DNA from: Streptomyces sp. NBC_00286
GTDB taxonomy: Bacteria; Actinomycetota; Actinomycetes; Streptomycetales; Streptomycetaceae
Direction: 5' to 3'
NCBI RefSeq assembly: GCF_036173125.1
Contig: NZ_CP108054.1
Location: forward strand, 8,618,501-8,682,500
Length of the DNA stretch: 64,000 nt
A program made the translations under genes and the position numbers. The notes beneath the pieces were generated by a model. The model was given only the letters and a program-made list of their open reading frames with translations, ran no database searches and was not told where the DNA came from. Below are positions 53,104-62,428 of this stretch, piece by piece; positions within the stretch are counted from its first letter, which is position 1; every line of letters starts with the position of its first letter.

Positions 53104-53497
53104 GGCGGCTCCTAGGCCCTCGCCCGGGGCGATCGGCCCCGGTCCACCGTGCAGGGTGCGTTTCCCATGGCTACTTCAGCCGAAGGCAGGGAGGGTCCCG
53201 CGCCCCGCCCGGCGTCCGTGACGAGCGTGCCGTGGCAGCCGAATCGCCCATGGGGGATGACCCGTTGGCGCAGGCGAGGGCCCGCGCGGCGCAGTGCGTG
53301 ATGCGCCGGAATGCGGCGACGCCGACTGACATCCGGAAGTGTTCACCGGTGGTCAACCACCGTCAAGGTCGCGGGCGGCAATGGTTCTTGCCCGCAAGAC
53401 TGCCTGAACCGGGACGGTCGGGTTCCGCAACCGCTGTACGGCGGTGCCGCACGCGTCAACTGCCGGGCCCGGCGGACACGGTGGCGCAAAAAGCCGC
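53104..53497. other. glpF upstream region
   Basis: About 394 bases without a convincing gene. A perfect palindrome CGGTGGT-CA-ACCACCG (53347-53362) lies 244 bases before glpF and 136 past the end of the EAL-GGDEF gene; it could be an operator or part of a terminator. No clear -10/-35 for glpF is visible. Confidence 0.4.
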
Positions 53498-55183
53498 TCA
53501 GCCCAGGCCCGGCCCGCCGGCCCCGCATCCCGCCTGTGCGGGCGCCGCCCCCGAGCCGCGCCGGATCTCATGGCCGGGCAGGCCCGCGTGGCCCAGCACC
53601 CAGCTCGCGCCCCGCAGCGACTTCGCTGCCTGCTTCAGCGGCGCCAGACACGCGGCCGCCTGGCGGTGGTCGGTCAAGGTCCCTGGAGCACACAGCACTG
53701 TGGCCAGCGATAGCGTGACGGCGAGGCCACCGGCCGACCACGGAGTGTCGAGCACCGACATGGCCAGCGGATCGAGCCCCTCCGGATCCGTCAGTACGAG
53801 AAAGTCGTCGCCGCCGATGTGCCCTACGCGCGTGGCTTCGGACGCCGCCGCCTGCAGGGCCCGCCCCACTCCGCGGATCAGCTCGTCGCCCGCCGCGAAC
53901 CCCGCACCGTCATTGACCTGCTTGAAGCCGTCGACATCCAGCCAGCTCAGCGCGAAGATCCGCCCCTGCGCGATCCGCCGGTCCACCTCCGCGGTGATCG
54001 CGTCGGAACCCGGCAGCCGCGTCAGCGGGTTCAGCCCGGCCGCCTCCTCGACGCGGCTCTCGGCCAACGCCCGTACCAGATCGGCCAGTCGTACGACTCC
54101 CACGCACCGCCCCAGTCGGTCGACGACCGCCACGTCGTCGGACGTACGGTCGCGGTCCCCGTCCGCCACCACATCGAGGACCTCCCACGCCGTGGCGTCC
54201 ACGCCGACCGTACGCGGCGGATCGCCGAGTTTGGCGGCCGGCCGGTCGGCGTACAGCGCATGCCCGTAGCGGCCCGACAGCGACAGCAGGAACCGGGAAC
54301 GGTGTACCGACCGCACGGGAACCCCGGCCGCGTCCACGAGCAGCACCCCGGACACCTCCGGCGACCCGGTCAGCAGCCCCCGCACCTGCCCCGCGGACGC
54401 GCTTGCGGGCAACAGCGCCGCGGGGCGTACGAACTGCCGCACCGAAGGCCCGTACGGAGGCGTTGCCGCGGTGGCCTGGGAGAGTGCCGGAACGTATACG
54501 TCCGCTGCCGGACGGCGTGCCGGGGGACCGAACAGCTCGCCCTGAGCCAGTTGCGCACCCGCCGACAGCGCCGCCGAGCACTGCCTTTCCGTCTCGACGC
54601 CCTCGATCGACAGCAGCGTGCCGAGCTGCTCGCACAGGGTCCGCATCGCCCGTACGACCGCAGGACGCGTCAGCAGGGAAGCATCGAGCTTGACCAGGTC
54701 GGGCGCGAGATCCGCGAGCACCCGAAGAGGTACGTCGCCGTCGCCGATGCCGTCCGCGCAGATCCGGAAGCCCTCGCCGCGCAGCGCCGTGACCGCCTCG
54801 ATGAGCGCCCGGTGCGGCACGTGCGTGAAGGGCGGGCCGACATCGACCGTCACCTCCCACGGCATGCGCCCTGCCTCGCGCACGGCCTCCCGCAGCGCGG
54901 CGAGCCCTCCCAGATCCGCGAGGGTGCCCGCGAACACGTTGACGTGGAGCGGCAGCAGCGTCTCCTGACGGGCGGCCGCCCGGATCGCCAACGCGGCCAG
55001 CCGGCCGTCGAGTTCGGGATCGCGGCGGGCCTGCGCGAGGACGTCACCGGCCTCCGGGCGGGCGAGTATCTCCAGCGCCGCGACCCCTCCGGTCGTCAGG
55101 TTGACGATCGGCTGGAAGGCGAAGCGGAGAGTATCCGTCCAGGAGCGCACGGAAGGATAATGACGCTTCCGGCACGCGACCAA
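53498..55183 (-). CDS. EAL-CBS-GGDEF protein with degenerate catalytic motifs
   Basis: 561 residues from TTG 55183; GTG 55150 is an alternative, and the start is uncertain. The N-terminal EAL-type domain (about 15-225) reads 'ALEILARPEAG' with Glu kept and 'DLVKLD', 'SIEGVETE' and 'LAQGELFGP' present. But the DDFG motif is 'ADGIGDG' and the ELTE position is 'VTVDVGPP'. A CBS pair follows (about 250-380). The C-terminal GGDEF-type domain (about 395-530) has 'HIGGDDF' and no RxxD inhibitory site. The order EAL-CBS-GGDEF is known in streptomycetes. It probably binds c-di-GMP or is a weak enzyme in its turnover. No membrane segment. Confidence 0.85.
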   Translation of the reverse strand: MVACRKRHYPSVRSWTDTLRFAFQPIVNLTTGGVAALEILARPEAGDVLAQARRDPELDGRLAALAIRAAARQETLLPLHVNVFAGTLADLGGLAALREAVREAGRMPWEVTVDVGPPFTHVPHRALIEAVTALRGEGFRICADGIGDGDVPLRVLADLAPDLVKLDASLLTRPAVVRAMRTLCEQLGTLLSIEGVETERQCSAALSAGAQLAQGELFGPPARRPAADVYVPALSQATAATPPYGPSVRQFVRPAALLPASASAGQVRGLLTGSPEVSGVLLVDAAGVPVRSVHRSRFLLSLSGRYGHALYADRPAAKLGDPPRTVGVDATAWEVLDVVADGDRDRTSDDVAVVDRLGRCVGVVRLADLVRALAESRVEEAAGLNPLTRLPGSDAITAEVDRRIAQGRIFALSWLDVDGFKQVNDGAGFAAGDELIRGVGRALQAAASEATRVGHIGGDDFLVLTDPEGLDPLAMSVLDTPWSAGGLAVTLSLATVLCAPGTLTDHRQAAACLAPLKQAAKSLRGASWVLGHAGLPGHEIRRGSGAAPAQAGCGAGGPGLG

Positions 55184-55274
55184 GCCCAGTTCACGAGCTG
55201 TTCACGCAGGATTCCGGGCTGGTCACTCAGCGTACGGAAGTCCACCTCAGTCCGCCCGTACCGGCGCCCTGCCC

Positions 55275-56465
55275 TCACCGGACGGCTATCACGGACGATC
55301 CGTGCCCGAACAGCCCCTGGTTCGCGGTGATCCCCACCCGAGCGCCGGTGACCTGCCGTTCGCCCGCTGCACCACGCAACTGCCAGGTGAGCTCACAGAC
55401 TTGGGCGATGGCCTGGGCCGGAACGGCCTCCCCGAAGGAGGCCAGTCCGCCGCTGACGTTCACGGGTATGCGCCCGCCGGGGGCCGTCGCACCCTCTCTG
55501 AGCAGCTTGGCGGCTTCGCCCTCCCCACACAGACCCAGGTCCTCGTACCACTGCAACTCGAGTGCCGTGGACAGGTCGTAGACCTCGGCGAGCGACAGGT
55601 CCTCCGGTCCGATGCCCGCCTCCTCGTACGCCGCTCGCGCGATCGACGCGCGGAACGTCTCGGGCGCCGGCTCCACCGCGACCGCCGAGTCCGTCGCGAT
55701 GTCCGGCAGATCGAGCACCGTGTTGGGGAAGCGCGGTGTCACCGTGGACACGGCACGGATCCGCACCGGATCCGGGGCTCCATGACGCCGCGCGAACTCC
55801 ATGCTGGACAGCACCAGCGCCGCGGCCCCGTCCGAGGTGGCGCAGATGTCGAGCAGCCGCAGTGGGTCGGCGACGACGGCCGAGGCGGCGACCGCCTCGG
55901 CCGTCACCCGCTTGCGGTACCGCGCATTCGGATTCAGCGCCCCCAGGGCGGCGTTCTTCATCTTGACCTGCGCGAAGTCCTCCAGAGTGTCCCCGTGCAC
56001 GGCCATCCGCCGCCGCGCGTACAGCCCGAAGTACGTCGGATTCGTCGCCCCCAGGACACGGAACCGCAGCCAGTCCGGATCGTCCGGCCGATTCCCGCCC
56101 GCGGGCCGGAAGAACCCCTTCGGAGCCGCGTCCGCACCCACCACCAGGACCACGTCCGCGAGACCCGAAACGATCTGCGCCCGCGCGGTGTTGACGGCCT
56201 GCGCCCCCGACGCACACGCCGCGTACACACTCGCCACCCGGGCACCCTGCCAGCCCAGCGCCTTCGCAAACGTCGCCCCCGCCACGTACCCCGGATAGCC
56301 GCCACGGACCGTGTCCGCGCCGACGATCGAACCGACGTCCCGCCAGTCGACCCCCGCGTCGGCCAGTGCCGCACGCGCCGCCGTCACCCCGTACTCGACG
56401 AAACTGCGTCCCCATTTGCCCCAGGGATGCATGCCCGCGCCGAGCACCGCCACCTCACCCGTCAT
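55275..56465 (-). CDS. Thiolase-family lipid-transfer-like protein
   Basis: 396 residues, starting in an ATGA overlap with the upstream DUF35 gene. A thiolase fold is seen with nucleophile Cys in 'ASVYAACASGAQAVNTARAQ' (about 85), 'LLDICATSDGAAALVLSS', 'EVYDLSTALELQWYEDLGLC' and the C-terminal 'NVSGGLASFGEAV' and 'NQGLFGHGSSVIAV'. This SCP2-thiolase branch, paired with a zinc-ribbon/OB-fold partner, occurs in acyl-CoA and steroid-side-chain degradation, where some members act as retro-aldolases. The substrate is unknown. Likely acts with its DUF35 partner as a heteromer. Confidence 0.88.
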   Translation of the reverse strand: MTGEVAVLGAGMHPWGKWGRSFVEYGVTAARAALADAGVDWRDVGSIVGADTVRGGYPGYVAGATFAKALGWQGARVASVYAACASGAQAVNTARAQIVSGLADVVLVVGADAAPKGFFRPAGGNRPDDPDWLRFRVLGATNPTYFGLYARRRMAVHGDTLEDFAQVKMKNAALGALNPNARYRKRVTAEAVAASAVVADPLRLLDICATSDGAAALVLSSMEFARRHGAPDPVRIRAVSTVTPRFPNTVLDLPDIATDSAVAVEPAPETFRASIARAAYEEAGIGPEDLSLAEVYDLSTALELQWYEDLGLCGEGEAAKLLREGATAPGGRIPVNVSGGLASFGEAVPAQAIAQVCELTWQLRGAAGERQVTGARVGITANQGLFGHGSSVIAVR

Positions 56466-56908
56466 GCCCCCACCCCCGTCGGCCGCCAGTGCCAGGTCGT
56501 CCAGGTCGTCTCCGCGTCCTCATTCAGCACGCCCGGGACGACCTCCACCTCCATGCCCACCGTCAGATCGGCGACGGTGACTCCGGGAACGGTCTGTCCG
56601 AGTACCACGATCCGCTCGGATTCCAGCTCCACAGCGATCAACGCGTAGGGCTGCCATTCGAGTTCCGGGTCGGACACATACGGTGACGGCGGGCGGTACC
56701 GGCTGTCCGTGTACGACCAGATACGACCCCTCCGGGACAGCGGGATCTCGGCCAGTTCGCCGCCCGGGCAACCCGGGTTGCGGCAGAAGGCGTCCTCACG
56801 GGGGAAGAACACCGATGCACAGGCGGAACAGCGCGTACCCAGAAGCCGGAAGTCGTCTCCCTCGCCGGCGAACCAGCCCGGGACCACGGGTGTACGGGTG
56901 TGGGACAA
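56462..56908 (-). CDS. Zinc-ribbon/OB-fold protein (DUF35), thiolase partner
   Basis: 148 residues from TTG 56908, decided by GGAGGG 5 bases upstream; the longer frame has no such site and is low complexity. A rubredoxin-like zinc ribbon ('LLGTRCSACASVFFPRED', then 'FCRNPGC') precedes an OB-fold ('RRGRIWSYTDSRYRPPSPY', 'MEVEVVP'). DUF35 proteins form complexes with thiolases or retro-aldolases and are usually the gene just before them, as here (ATGA overlap). A 17-base palindrome 20 bases upstream suggests repression by a TetR-like factor. Confidence 0.9.
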   Translation of the reverse strand: MSHTRTPVVPGWFAGEGDDFRLLGTRCSACASVFFPREDAFCRNPGCPGGELAEIPLSRRGRIWSYTDSRYRPPSPYVSDPELEWQPYALIAVELESERIVVLGQTVPGVTVADLTVGMEVEVVPGVLNEDAETTWTTWHWRPTGVGA

Positions 56909-56928
56909 GATCCCTCCAGTGCTGCATA

Positions 56929-56945
56929 TCTGACGGCTCGTCAGA
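56929..56945. promoter_or_regulatory. Candidate TetR-type operator upstream of the DUF35-thiolase operon
   Basis: TCTGACG-GCT-CGTCAGA, perfect 7-base arms, 21 bases before the DUF35 start. Position at the promoter/transcript start and the symmetrical form suggest repression by a regulator encoded elsewhere. Confidence 0.6.
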
Positions 56946-56978
56946 AGTGTGGCATGGAGCGCGTCGATTGGGCAGGGC

Positions 56979-57027
56979 GTCGGCGGACAGGGCCGTGTAT
57001 CAGTCGGCGGACAGGTCCGTGTATCAG
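56979..57027 (+). repeat. 24-bp tandem repeat, two copies
   Basis: GTCGGCGGACAGGGCCGTGT begins a 24-base unit present twice in tandem with one base changed. It lies in the divergent region between the DUF35 and Nudix genes. Role unknown; tandem slippage is the simplest origin. Confidence 0.7.
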
Positions 57028-57170
57028 GAGAACCGCTGGGGCCTCCTGGGCGTCGGAGTATCGGTAGGGGCGGCCGGGGCTCACGGGGGTGGTTCCGGCC
57101 GTCTCCCATCTCCTCCTATGGAGCGGGCCCTCCGGAGGCTCCCATGTGATGATCGGCTACAGTCCGCGTC

Positions 57171-57707
57171 GTGTCCCCGTCCCAGAACCCGCCCGCCGAT
57201 TCCGCGCCGGACTCCCACTGTTCGAGCTGCGGAGCGCCCTACGGAGAGGGCGTCTCCGGCTGGCCCCGCACCTGCGCCTCCTGTGGCGCCGTCGCCTACC
57301 GCAATCCGCTGCCCGTCGCGGTGGCCCTTCAGCCCGCGTACGACGTCAGGGGCACCGCCCTGGTCGTCATCACCCGAGCCATCGCCCCCGCGCGCGGGGG
57401 AATCGCCCTGCCCGGAGGGTTCATCGACCACCGGGAGGACTGGCGGCACGCCGTCGTCCGCGAGCTCAAGGAGGAGACGGGCATCGACGCGGCAGCCCAC
57501 GACGTACGGCTCGCCGACGCGATGAGCTCGCCCGACGGGCACCTCCTGCTCTTCGGCCTGCTTCCGGAGCGCCCGGCCGCCACACTGCCACCGCCTTCCG
57601 CGACGGACGAGACCGAGGGCCGGCACCTGCTCCGTACGGCGACCGAACTCGCCTTCCCTCTGCACACCTTGGCGGCTCGGGCGTTCTTCGAAGGCCGGTA
57701 CATCTGA
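57171..57707 (+). CDS. Nudix hydrolase with N-terminal zinc ribbon
   Basis: 178 residues from GTG 57171; no strong ribosome site. The N-terminus has two CxxC pairs ('HCSSCGAPYG' and 'RTCASCGAVAYRNPLPVAVA'), a zinc ribbon as in NudC-like and YjaD-like proteins. The Nudix box is complete: 'GGFIDHREDWRHAVVRELKE' continuing ETGI, matching GX5EX7REUXEEXGU. It hydrolyses a nucleoside diphosphate linked to another group; the substrate is unknown, and the NAD-specific SQPWPFPxS motif of NudC is absent. Convergent with the GH31 gene, 40 bases between the stops. Confidence 0.92.
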   Translation: MSPSQNPPADSAPDSHCSSCGAPYGEGVSGWPRTCASCGAVAYRNPLPVAVALQPAYDVRGTALVVITRAIAPARGGIALPGGFIDHREDWRHAVVRELKEETGIDAAAHDVRLADAMSSPDGHLLLFGLLPERPAATLPPPSATDETEGRHLLRTATELAFPLHTLAARAFFEGRYI

Positions 57708-57747
57708 CGCGTCGTCCAGGGCGCTTGAAGGGCTGTTCGGGAGCGCT

Positions 57748-60114
57748 TCACAGGGCCCCCAGCCCGCGAACCCGTACGGGGCGTGACGGCTCGCTCGGGC
57801 CGTCCTCCCCATCCTGCTCGACGACCACGCGCTTTCCTTCCCAGCGCGTCACATACCGCTCGATCTCCGGCTCGTCCCAGCCGTCGCCCGCGTCCGGAAC
57901 CACGAGCCCGCCTCCGGTACCTCCAGGGGCGGGCGCCCACACCTCCAGCTCCAGGCCGCCGTCGGCGCCGCGTACGGGAACTACGGCACCCGCGCGCGCG
58001 AGGACCGGAATGCGCGACAAGGGGGCATCGAGCAGCACCTGAGCGGGCCCCTCGTAGCGCTCCTCGGTCTCCGTGTCGTACCAGCACCCGCGCGGCAACT
58101 GCACCGCGCGCCGGTCCGTGCCCGGGTTCAGCACCGGCGCCACCAGGAGGCAGTCGCCCAGCAGGAAGGCGTCGTCGCAGTCGCGCAGCGCCCTGTCCTC
58201 GGGCGCGCCCCACCACACCGGCCGCACATACGGCGCCCCCGTACGGTGCGCCAGATGCGCCAGCGTCACGAAGTACGGCAGCAGCCGCCGCCGCTCGATG
58301 AGCGCCACGCGCGCGTGCTCGAGGATCTCGTCGCCGAACTCCCAGGGCTCCCGGCGCCCGGCCTGCAGACTCGCGTGAGTACGGAACAGCGGCAGATACG
58401 CCCCCTGTTGGAACCAGCGCAGATACAGCTCGGGCGACGGACTGCCGTCGAACCCGCCCACATCGGGGCCCGAGTACGGCACCCCGCACAGCCCGAGCCC
58501 CACCACCAGCGACAACGACGCCCGCAGCCCCGGCCAGCCGGTGGCCACGTCCCCGGACCAGGTCCCTCCGTAGCGCTGCATTCCGGCCCACCCAGAGCGA
58601 GAGAACGTGAACGGCCGCTCTCCGGGCGTCAGTTCACGCAGCCCTTCATGGCCGGCCTGTGCCATGCAGAGCGCGTACACGTTGTGCGCCTCACGATGGT
58701 CGCCGCCGCGTCCCTCCAAGTCGTGCTGTGCCGAGCGAGGCAGGGTGTTCTCCCCGAAGGCCGTGAACGACACCGGCTCGTTCATGTCGTGCCAGAAGCC
58801 CGCGAAACCCTGTGCCAGTCGCTCCTCGTAGAGCTCGCCCCACCACTGACGCACCCGCGCGCGCGTGAAGTCCGGATACACCGACTCGCCGGGCCAGACG
58901 ACACCGCGTACCGGCCTTCCCGCGGAGTCCCGTACGAAGGCGTCCACCGCGGACCCGCTGTCGTACACCGCGTTGCCCCGTTCGGCCTTGACCGCCGGAT
59001 CCACGATCGACACCAGCCGGATCCCGTCCCGGCGCAGCTCCTTGGCGAGCATCGGTAGCCTGGGGAAGCGCTCTCGGTCGACGGTGAACACCTGGTGCGC
59101 GTCGAAGTGGTCGATGTCCAGGTGGACCGCGTCCAGCGGCAGCCCGCGCTCCTGATATCCGGCGACGATCCGACGCACTTCCTGCTCGCTGCCGAAGCCC
59201 CATCGCGCGTGATGGTGCCCCAGCGCCCACGCGGGCGGCAGCGCGGCGGCCCCGGTGAGCGACGCCCAGGTACGCAGCACGCGCGCGGGGGTGCCCACCA
59301 TCACCCAGCAGCGCAGCGGCCCGCCGTCCATCCGCAGTTCGCTCGTCCCGGCCCGGTCGTGCCCGGATCCCGCACCCTCCTCACCTTCGCGCAAGGTCAC
59401 GGTGCCGTCCCAGGTGCTGTCGTGGAACACCAGATGCGTGCCGGCATCTGCCACCACCATCTGCACCGGCATGGTGATGTACAGCGGATCGTCGCCCGGA
59501 CCGAACGAGAGGCCCGGGTCGGTGTTCCACAGTCGGTACGTGCCGTCCCGCAGCCGTGGTCCCGACGCGCGACCGCCCAGCCCGAAGAACCGTGCGTCCG
59601 CGGCCACTTCGGACCGCTGCATCCACCGCGCAGCGCCCCCGCCGACCGGCTCCCACCACCGGGGCGGCAGATCGCGGCGCAGGGTCACCCCGCCCGGCGT
59701 ACGCACCTCCACGGCGCCGTTCCGCGAGACGACGACCGTCACGCGCTCGGCCACCACCCGCCAGCCGCCGTTCTTGTCCGGCTCCAGAACGGCCCGCGGG
59801 TCCGGCTTGGGGGAGCGGCCGACGAGCGCGTACGACGGCTCGGGTCCGGCCCCGTCCCAGCCCCAGAAGACGGCTCCGTTCACGGCGACGGTGATGCGCA
59901 GCTCCGAGCGGGTGAACCGGACCAGTCCACCGCCGGGCCCCGGCTCCACGCCCAGCACAGGCCCGGGCACCCGCGCGCGCTCGGCACCACGGGGCGCAAG
60001 CCCGGAGGCGTCGGTACGCCTTCTGCGCCACGCGGCCCGCACGGTACGCCAACCCTGGGACGCCCCCGTAGAGCCGACCGCCTTCACCGAGCGCACCAGG
60101 TCACGACCGTCCAT
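57748..60114 (-). CDS. GH31 glycoside hydrolase (alpha-glucosidase type)
   Basis: 788 residues from ATG 60114. A GH31 barrel is clear: 'AWALGHHHARWGFGSEQEVR', 'LDAVHLDIDHFDAHQVFTVD', the nucleophile region 'GFWHDMNEPVSFTAFGENTL' (Asp of WxDMNE) and 'TFSRSGWAGMQRYGGTWSGD' with the general acid Asp. N- and C-terminal beta sandwiches flank it. No signal peptide, so it is cytosolic. It hydrolyses alpha-glucosides or alpha-xylosides; specificity cannot be told. Monocistronic. Confidence 0.92.
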   Translation of the reverse strand: MDGRDLVRSVKAVGSTGASQGWRTVRAAWRRRRTDASGLAPRGAERARVPGPVLGVEPGPGGGLVRFTRSELRITVAVNGAVFWGWDGAGPEPSYALVGRSPKPDPRAVLEPDKNGGWRVVAERVTVVVSRNGAVEVRTPGGVTLRRDLPPRWWEPVGGGAARWMQRSEVAADARFFGLGGRASGPRLRDGTYRLWNTDPGLSFGPGDDPLYITMPVQMVVADAGTHLVFHDSTWDGTVTLREGEEGAGSGHDRAGTSELRMDGGPLRCWVMVGTPARVLRTWASLTGAAALPPAWALGHHHARWGFGSEQEVRRIVAGYQERGLPLDAVHLDIDHFDAHQVFTVDRERFPRLPMLAKELRRDGIRLVSIVDPAVKAERGNAVYDSGSAVDAFVRDSAGRPVRGVVWPGESVYPDFTRARVRQWWGELYEERLAQGFAGFWHDMNEPVSFTAFGENTLPRSAQHDLEGRGGDHREAHNVYALCMAQAGHEGLRELTPGERPFTFSRSGWAGMQRYGGTWSGDVATGWPGLRASLSLVVGLGLCGVPYSGPDVGGFDGSPSPELYLRWFQQGAYLPLFRTHASLQAGRREPWEFGDEILEHARVALIERRRLLPYFVTLAHLAHRTGAPYVRPVWWGAPEDRALRDCDDAFLLGDCLLVAPVLNPGTDRRAVQLPRGCWYDTETEERYEGPAQVLLDAPLSRIPVLARAGAVVPVRGADGGLELEVWAPAPGGTGGGLVVPDAGDGWDEPEIERYVTRWEGKRVVVEQDGEDGPSEPSRPVRVRGLGAL

Positions 60115-60329
60115 GCTGCTCAGCCTGCCATTGACCTGCCCGCATGTGTGAGTCGTTCAACTGCCGTTCACCTGCGACGGGACCACATCTTCACGACCCG
60201 GACCATCCGCGGCGCGCTCTGGTGCGGAAGTCGATCACATGGCATCGTCCGTGTCAGCCGCGTGACGCGCACACCCCAGCCCGTGTGTGATACACGCATA
60301 AGACGCGCACAGTCCCCGGGAGCCGCCTC

Positions 60330-62306
60330 ATGTCCTCAGCGAACCCCTCACCGCTCTGGCAGCCCGACCGGGAACGCATCGCCCGGGCACAGATCACCAA
60401 GTTCCATGCCTGGGCGGCCAACCACCACGGTGCCCCCTCCGAGGGCGGCTACGCGGCCCTGCACCGCTGGTCGGTGGATGAGCTGGACACCTTCTGGAAG
60501 GCCGTCACCGACTGGTTCGACGTACGGTTTTCGACCCCCTGCGCGCGCGTGCTCGGCGACCGCTCCATGCCGGGAGCCCAGTGGTTCCCCGGGGCCACGC
60601 TCAACTACGCCGAGCACGCCCTGCGCGCAGCCGATACCCGCGCCGACGCCCCGGCCCTCCTCCACGTCGACGAAACCCACGAACCGCGCCCCGTCAGCTG
60701 GTCCGAACTGCGCCGCCAGGTCGGCTCCCTGGCCGCCGAGCTGCGCACCCTCGGCGTACGCCCCGGAGACCGCGTCAGCGGCTACCTCCCGAACATTCCG
60801 CAGGCCGTCGTCGCCCTGCTCGCCACGGCCGCCGTGGGCGGCGTCTGGACGTCCTGCGCGCCCGACTTCGGAGCCCGCAGCGTCCTCGACCGCTTCCAGC
60901 AGGTCGAACCGGTCGTCCTGTTCACCGTCGACGGCTACCGCTACGGCGGCAAGGAGCACGACCGCCGCGACACCGTCGCCGAGCTGCGCCGCGAACTGCC
61001 CACGCTGCGCGCCGTGATCCACGTCCCACTGCTCGGCACCGAGGCTCCCGAAGGCGCCCTGGAGTGGTCCACGCTCACCTCCGCGGACGTGGAACCCGTC
61101 TTCGAAGCAGTCCCGTTCGACCATCCCCTGTGGGTGCTCTACTCCTCTGGCACGACCGGCCTCCCGAAGGCCATCGTCCAGTCCCAGGGCGGCATCCTCG
61201 TCGAGCACCTCAAACAGCTCGGCTTGCACTGCGACTTGGGCCCCGAAGACCGCTTCTTCTGGTACACCTCCACCGGCTGGATGATGTGGAACTTCCTCGT
61301 CTCCGGCCTCCTGACGGGCACCACCATCGTTCTGTACGACGGCAGCCCCGGCTACCCGGGCACGGCCGCCCAGTGGCGCATTGCCGAACTCACGGGATCC
61401 ACGCTCTTCGGCACCTCGGCCGCGTACGTCATGGCCTGCCGCAAGGCGGACGTGCACCCCGCCCGCGACTTCGATCTCTCCCGTGTGCAGTGCGTCGCCA
61501 CCACCGGCTCGCCCCTCCCGCCCGACGGATTCCGCTGGCTGCACGACGAGTTCGCGGAGAGCGGCGCCGACCTGTGGATCGCCTCCGTCAGCGGCGGCAC
61601 CGACGTCTGCTCCTGCTTCGCAGGCTGCGTACCCACGCTCCCGGTGTACATCGGCGAACTCCAGGCACCGTGCCTCGGCACCGACCTCCAGTCCTGGGAC
61701 CCCAGCGGCAAACCCCTGACCGACGAAGTCGGCGAGCTGGTCGTCAGCAACCCGATGCCGTCCATGCCCATCCACTTCTGGAACGACCCCGACGGCAGCC
61801 GCTACCACGACAGTTACTTCGACGTGTACCCCGGAGCCTGGCGCCACGGGGACTGGATCACCGTCACCTCACGCGGCTCGGTCATCATCCACGGCCGCTC
61901 CGACTCCACGCTCAACCGTCAGGGCGTGCGCATGGGTTCGGCCGATATCTACGAAGCCGTCGAACGCCTCCCCGAGATCCGCGAATCCCTGGTCATCGGC
62001 ATCGAACAGCCCGACGGCGGATACTGGATGCCGCTGTTCGTCCACCTTGCGCCGGGCGCCGTACTCGACGAAGCCCTCCTCGGACGTATCAAGCAGACCA
62101 TCCGCGAACAGCTCTCGCCCCGCCACGTCCCCGACGAGGTCATCGAGGTGCCCGGCATTCCGCACACCCTCACCGGCAAGCGCATCGAGGTCCCGGTCAA
62201 GCGTCTGCTCCAAGGCGCCCCCCTCGAAAAGGCCGTCAACGTGGGCTCGGTGGACAGTGTGGATCTACTCCGCTTCTACCAGGACCTGGCCCGCAAGCGC
62301 GCCTGA
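60330..62306 (+). CDS. Acetoacetyl-CoA synthetase
   Basis: 658 residues from ATG 60330 with GGGAG 8 bases upstream. An ANL-superfamily adenylating enzyme of acetoacetate-CoA ligase type: 'GAQWFPGATLNYAEHAL', the AMP-binding 'LYSSGTTGLPKAIVQSQGG', 'FFWYTSTGWMMWNFLVSGLL', 'VSGGTDVCSCFAGC', 'HGRSDSTLNRQGVRMGSADI' and C-terminal 'TGKRIEVPVKRLL' with the catalytic Lys. It converts acetoacetate, ATP and CoA to acetoacetyl-CoA, AMP and PPi, salvaging ketone bodies or supplying polyketide and mevalonate precursors. Monocistronic; promoter not evident. A weak GTGT..ACAC symmetry lies near 60290. Confidence 0.94.
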   Translation: MSSANPSPLWQPDRERIARAQITKFHAWAANHHGAPSEGGYAALHRWSVDELDTFWKAVTDWFDVRFSTPCARVLGDRSMPGAQWFPGATLNYAEHALRAADTRADAPALLHVDETHEPRPVSWSELRRQVGSLAAELRTLGVRPGDRVSGYLPNIPQAVVALLATAAVGGVWTSCAPDFGARSVLDRFQQVEPVVLFTVDGYRYGGKEHDRRDTVAELRRELPTLRAVIHVPLLGTEAPEGALEWSTLTSADVEPVFEAVPFDHPLWVLYSSGTTGLPKAIVQSQGGILVEHLKQLGLHCDLGPEDRFFWYTSTGWMMWNFLVSGLLTGTTIVLYDGSPGYPGTAAQWRIAELTGSTLFGTSAAYVMACRKADVHPARDFDLSRVQCVATTGSPLPPDGFRWLHDEFAESGADLWIASVSGGTDVCSCFAGCVPTLPVYIGELQAPCLGTDLQSWDPSGKPLTDEVGELVVSNPMPSMPIHFWNDPDGSRYHDSYFDVYPGAWRHGDWITVTSRGSVIIHGRSDSTLNRQGVRMGSADIYEAVERLPEIRESLVIGIEQPDGGYWMPLFVHLAPGAVLDEALLGRIKQTIREQLSPRHVPDEVIEVPGIPHTLTGKRIEVPVKRLLQGAPLEKAVNVGSVDSVDLLRFYQDLARKRA

Positions 62307-62428
62307 TCAGGTTGCTGACCAGCGCATTTGTCGCACAACCGGGTGTGTGACCCCCTCGCCCGACGGCCGTTGTCAGTGCCGCCGGTTACGGTGAGTGAGC
62401 ATTGATCGACTGCACTCAGGGGGAAAGA

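Noticed and set aside
60285..60305. Operator palindrome before acetoacetyl-CoA synthetase
   Set aside because: Only four matched bases per arm (GTGT / ACAC); too weak to list.
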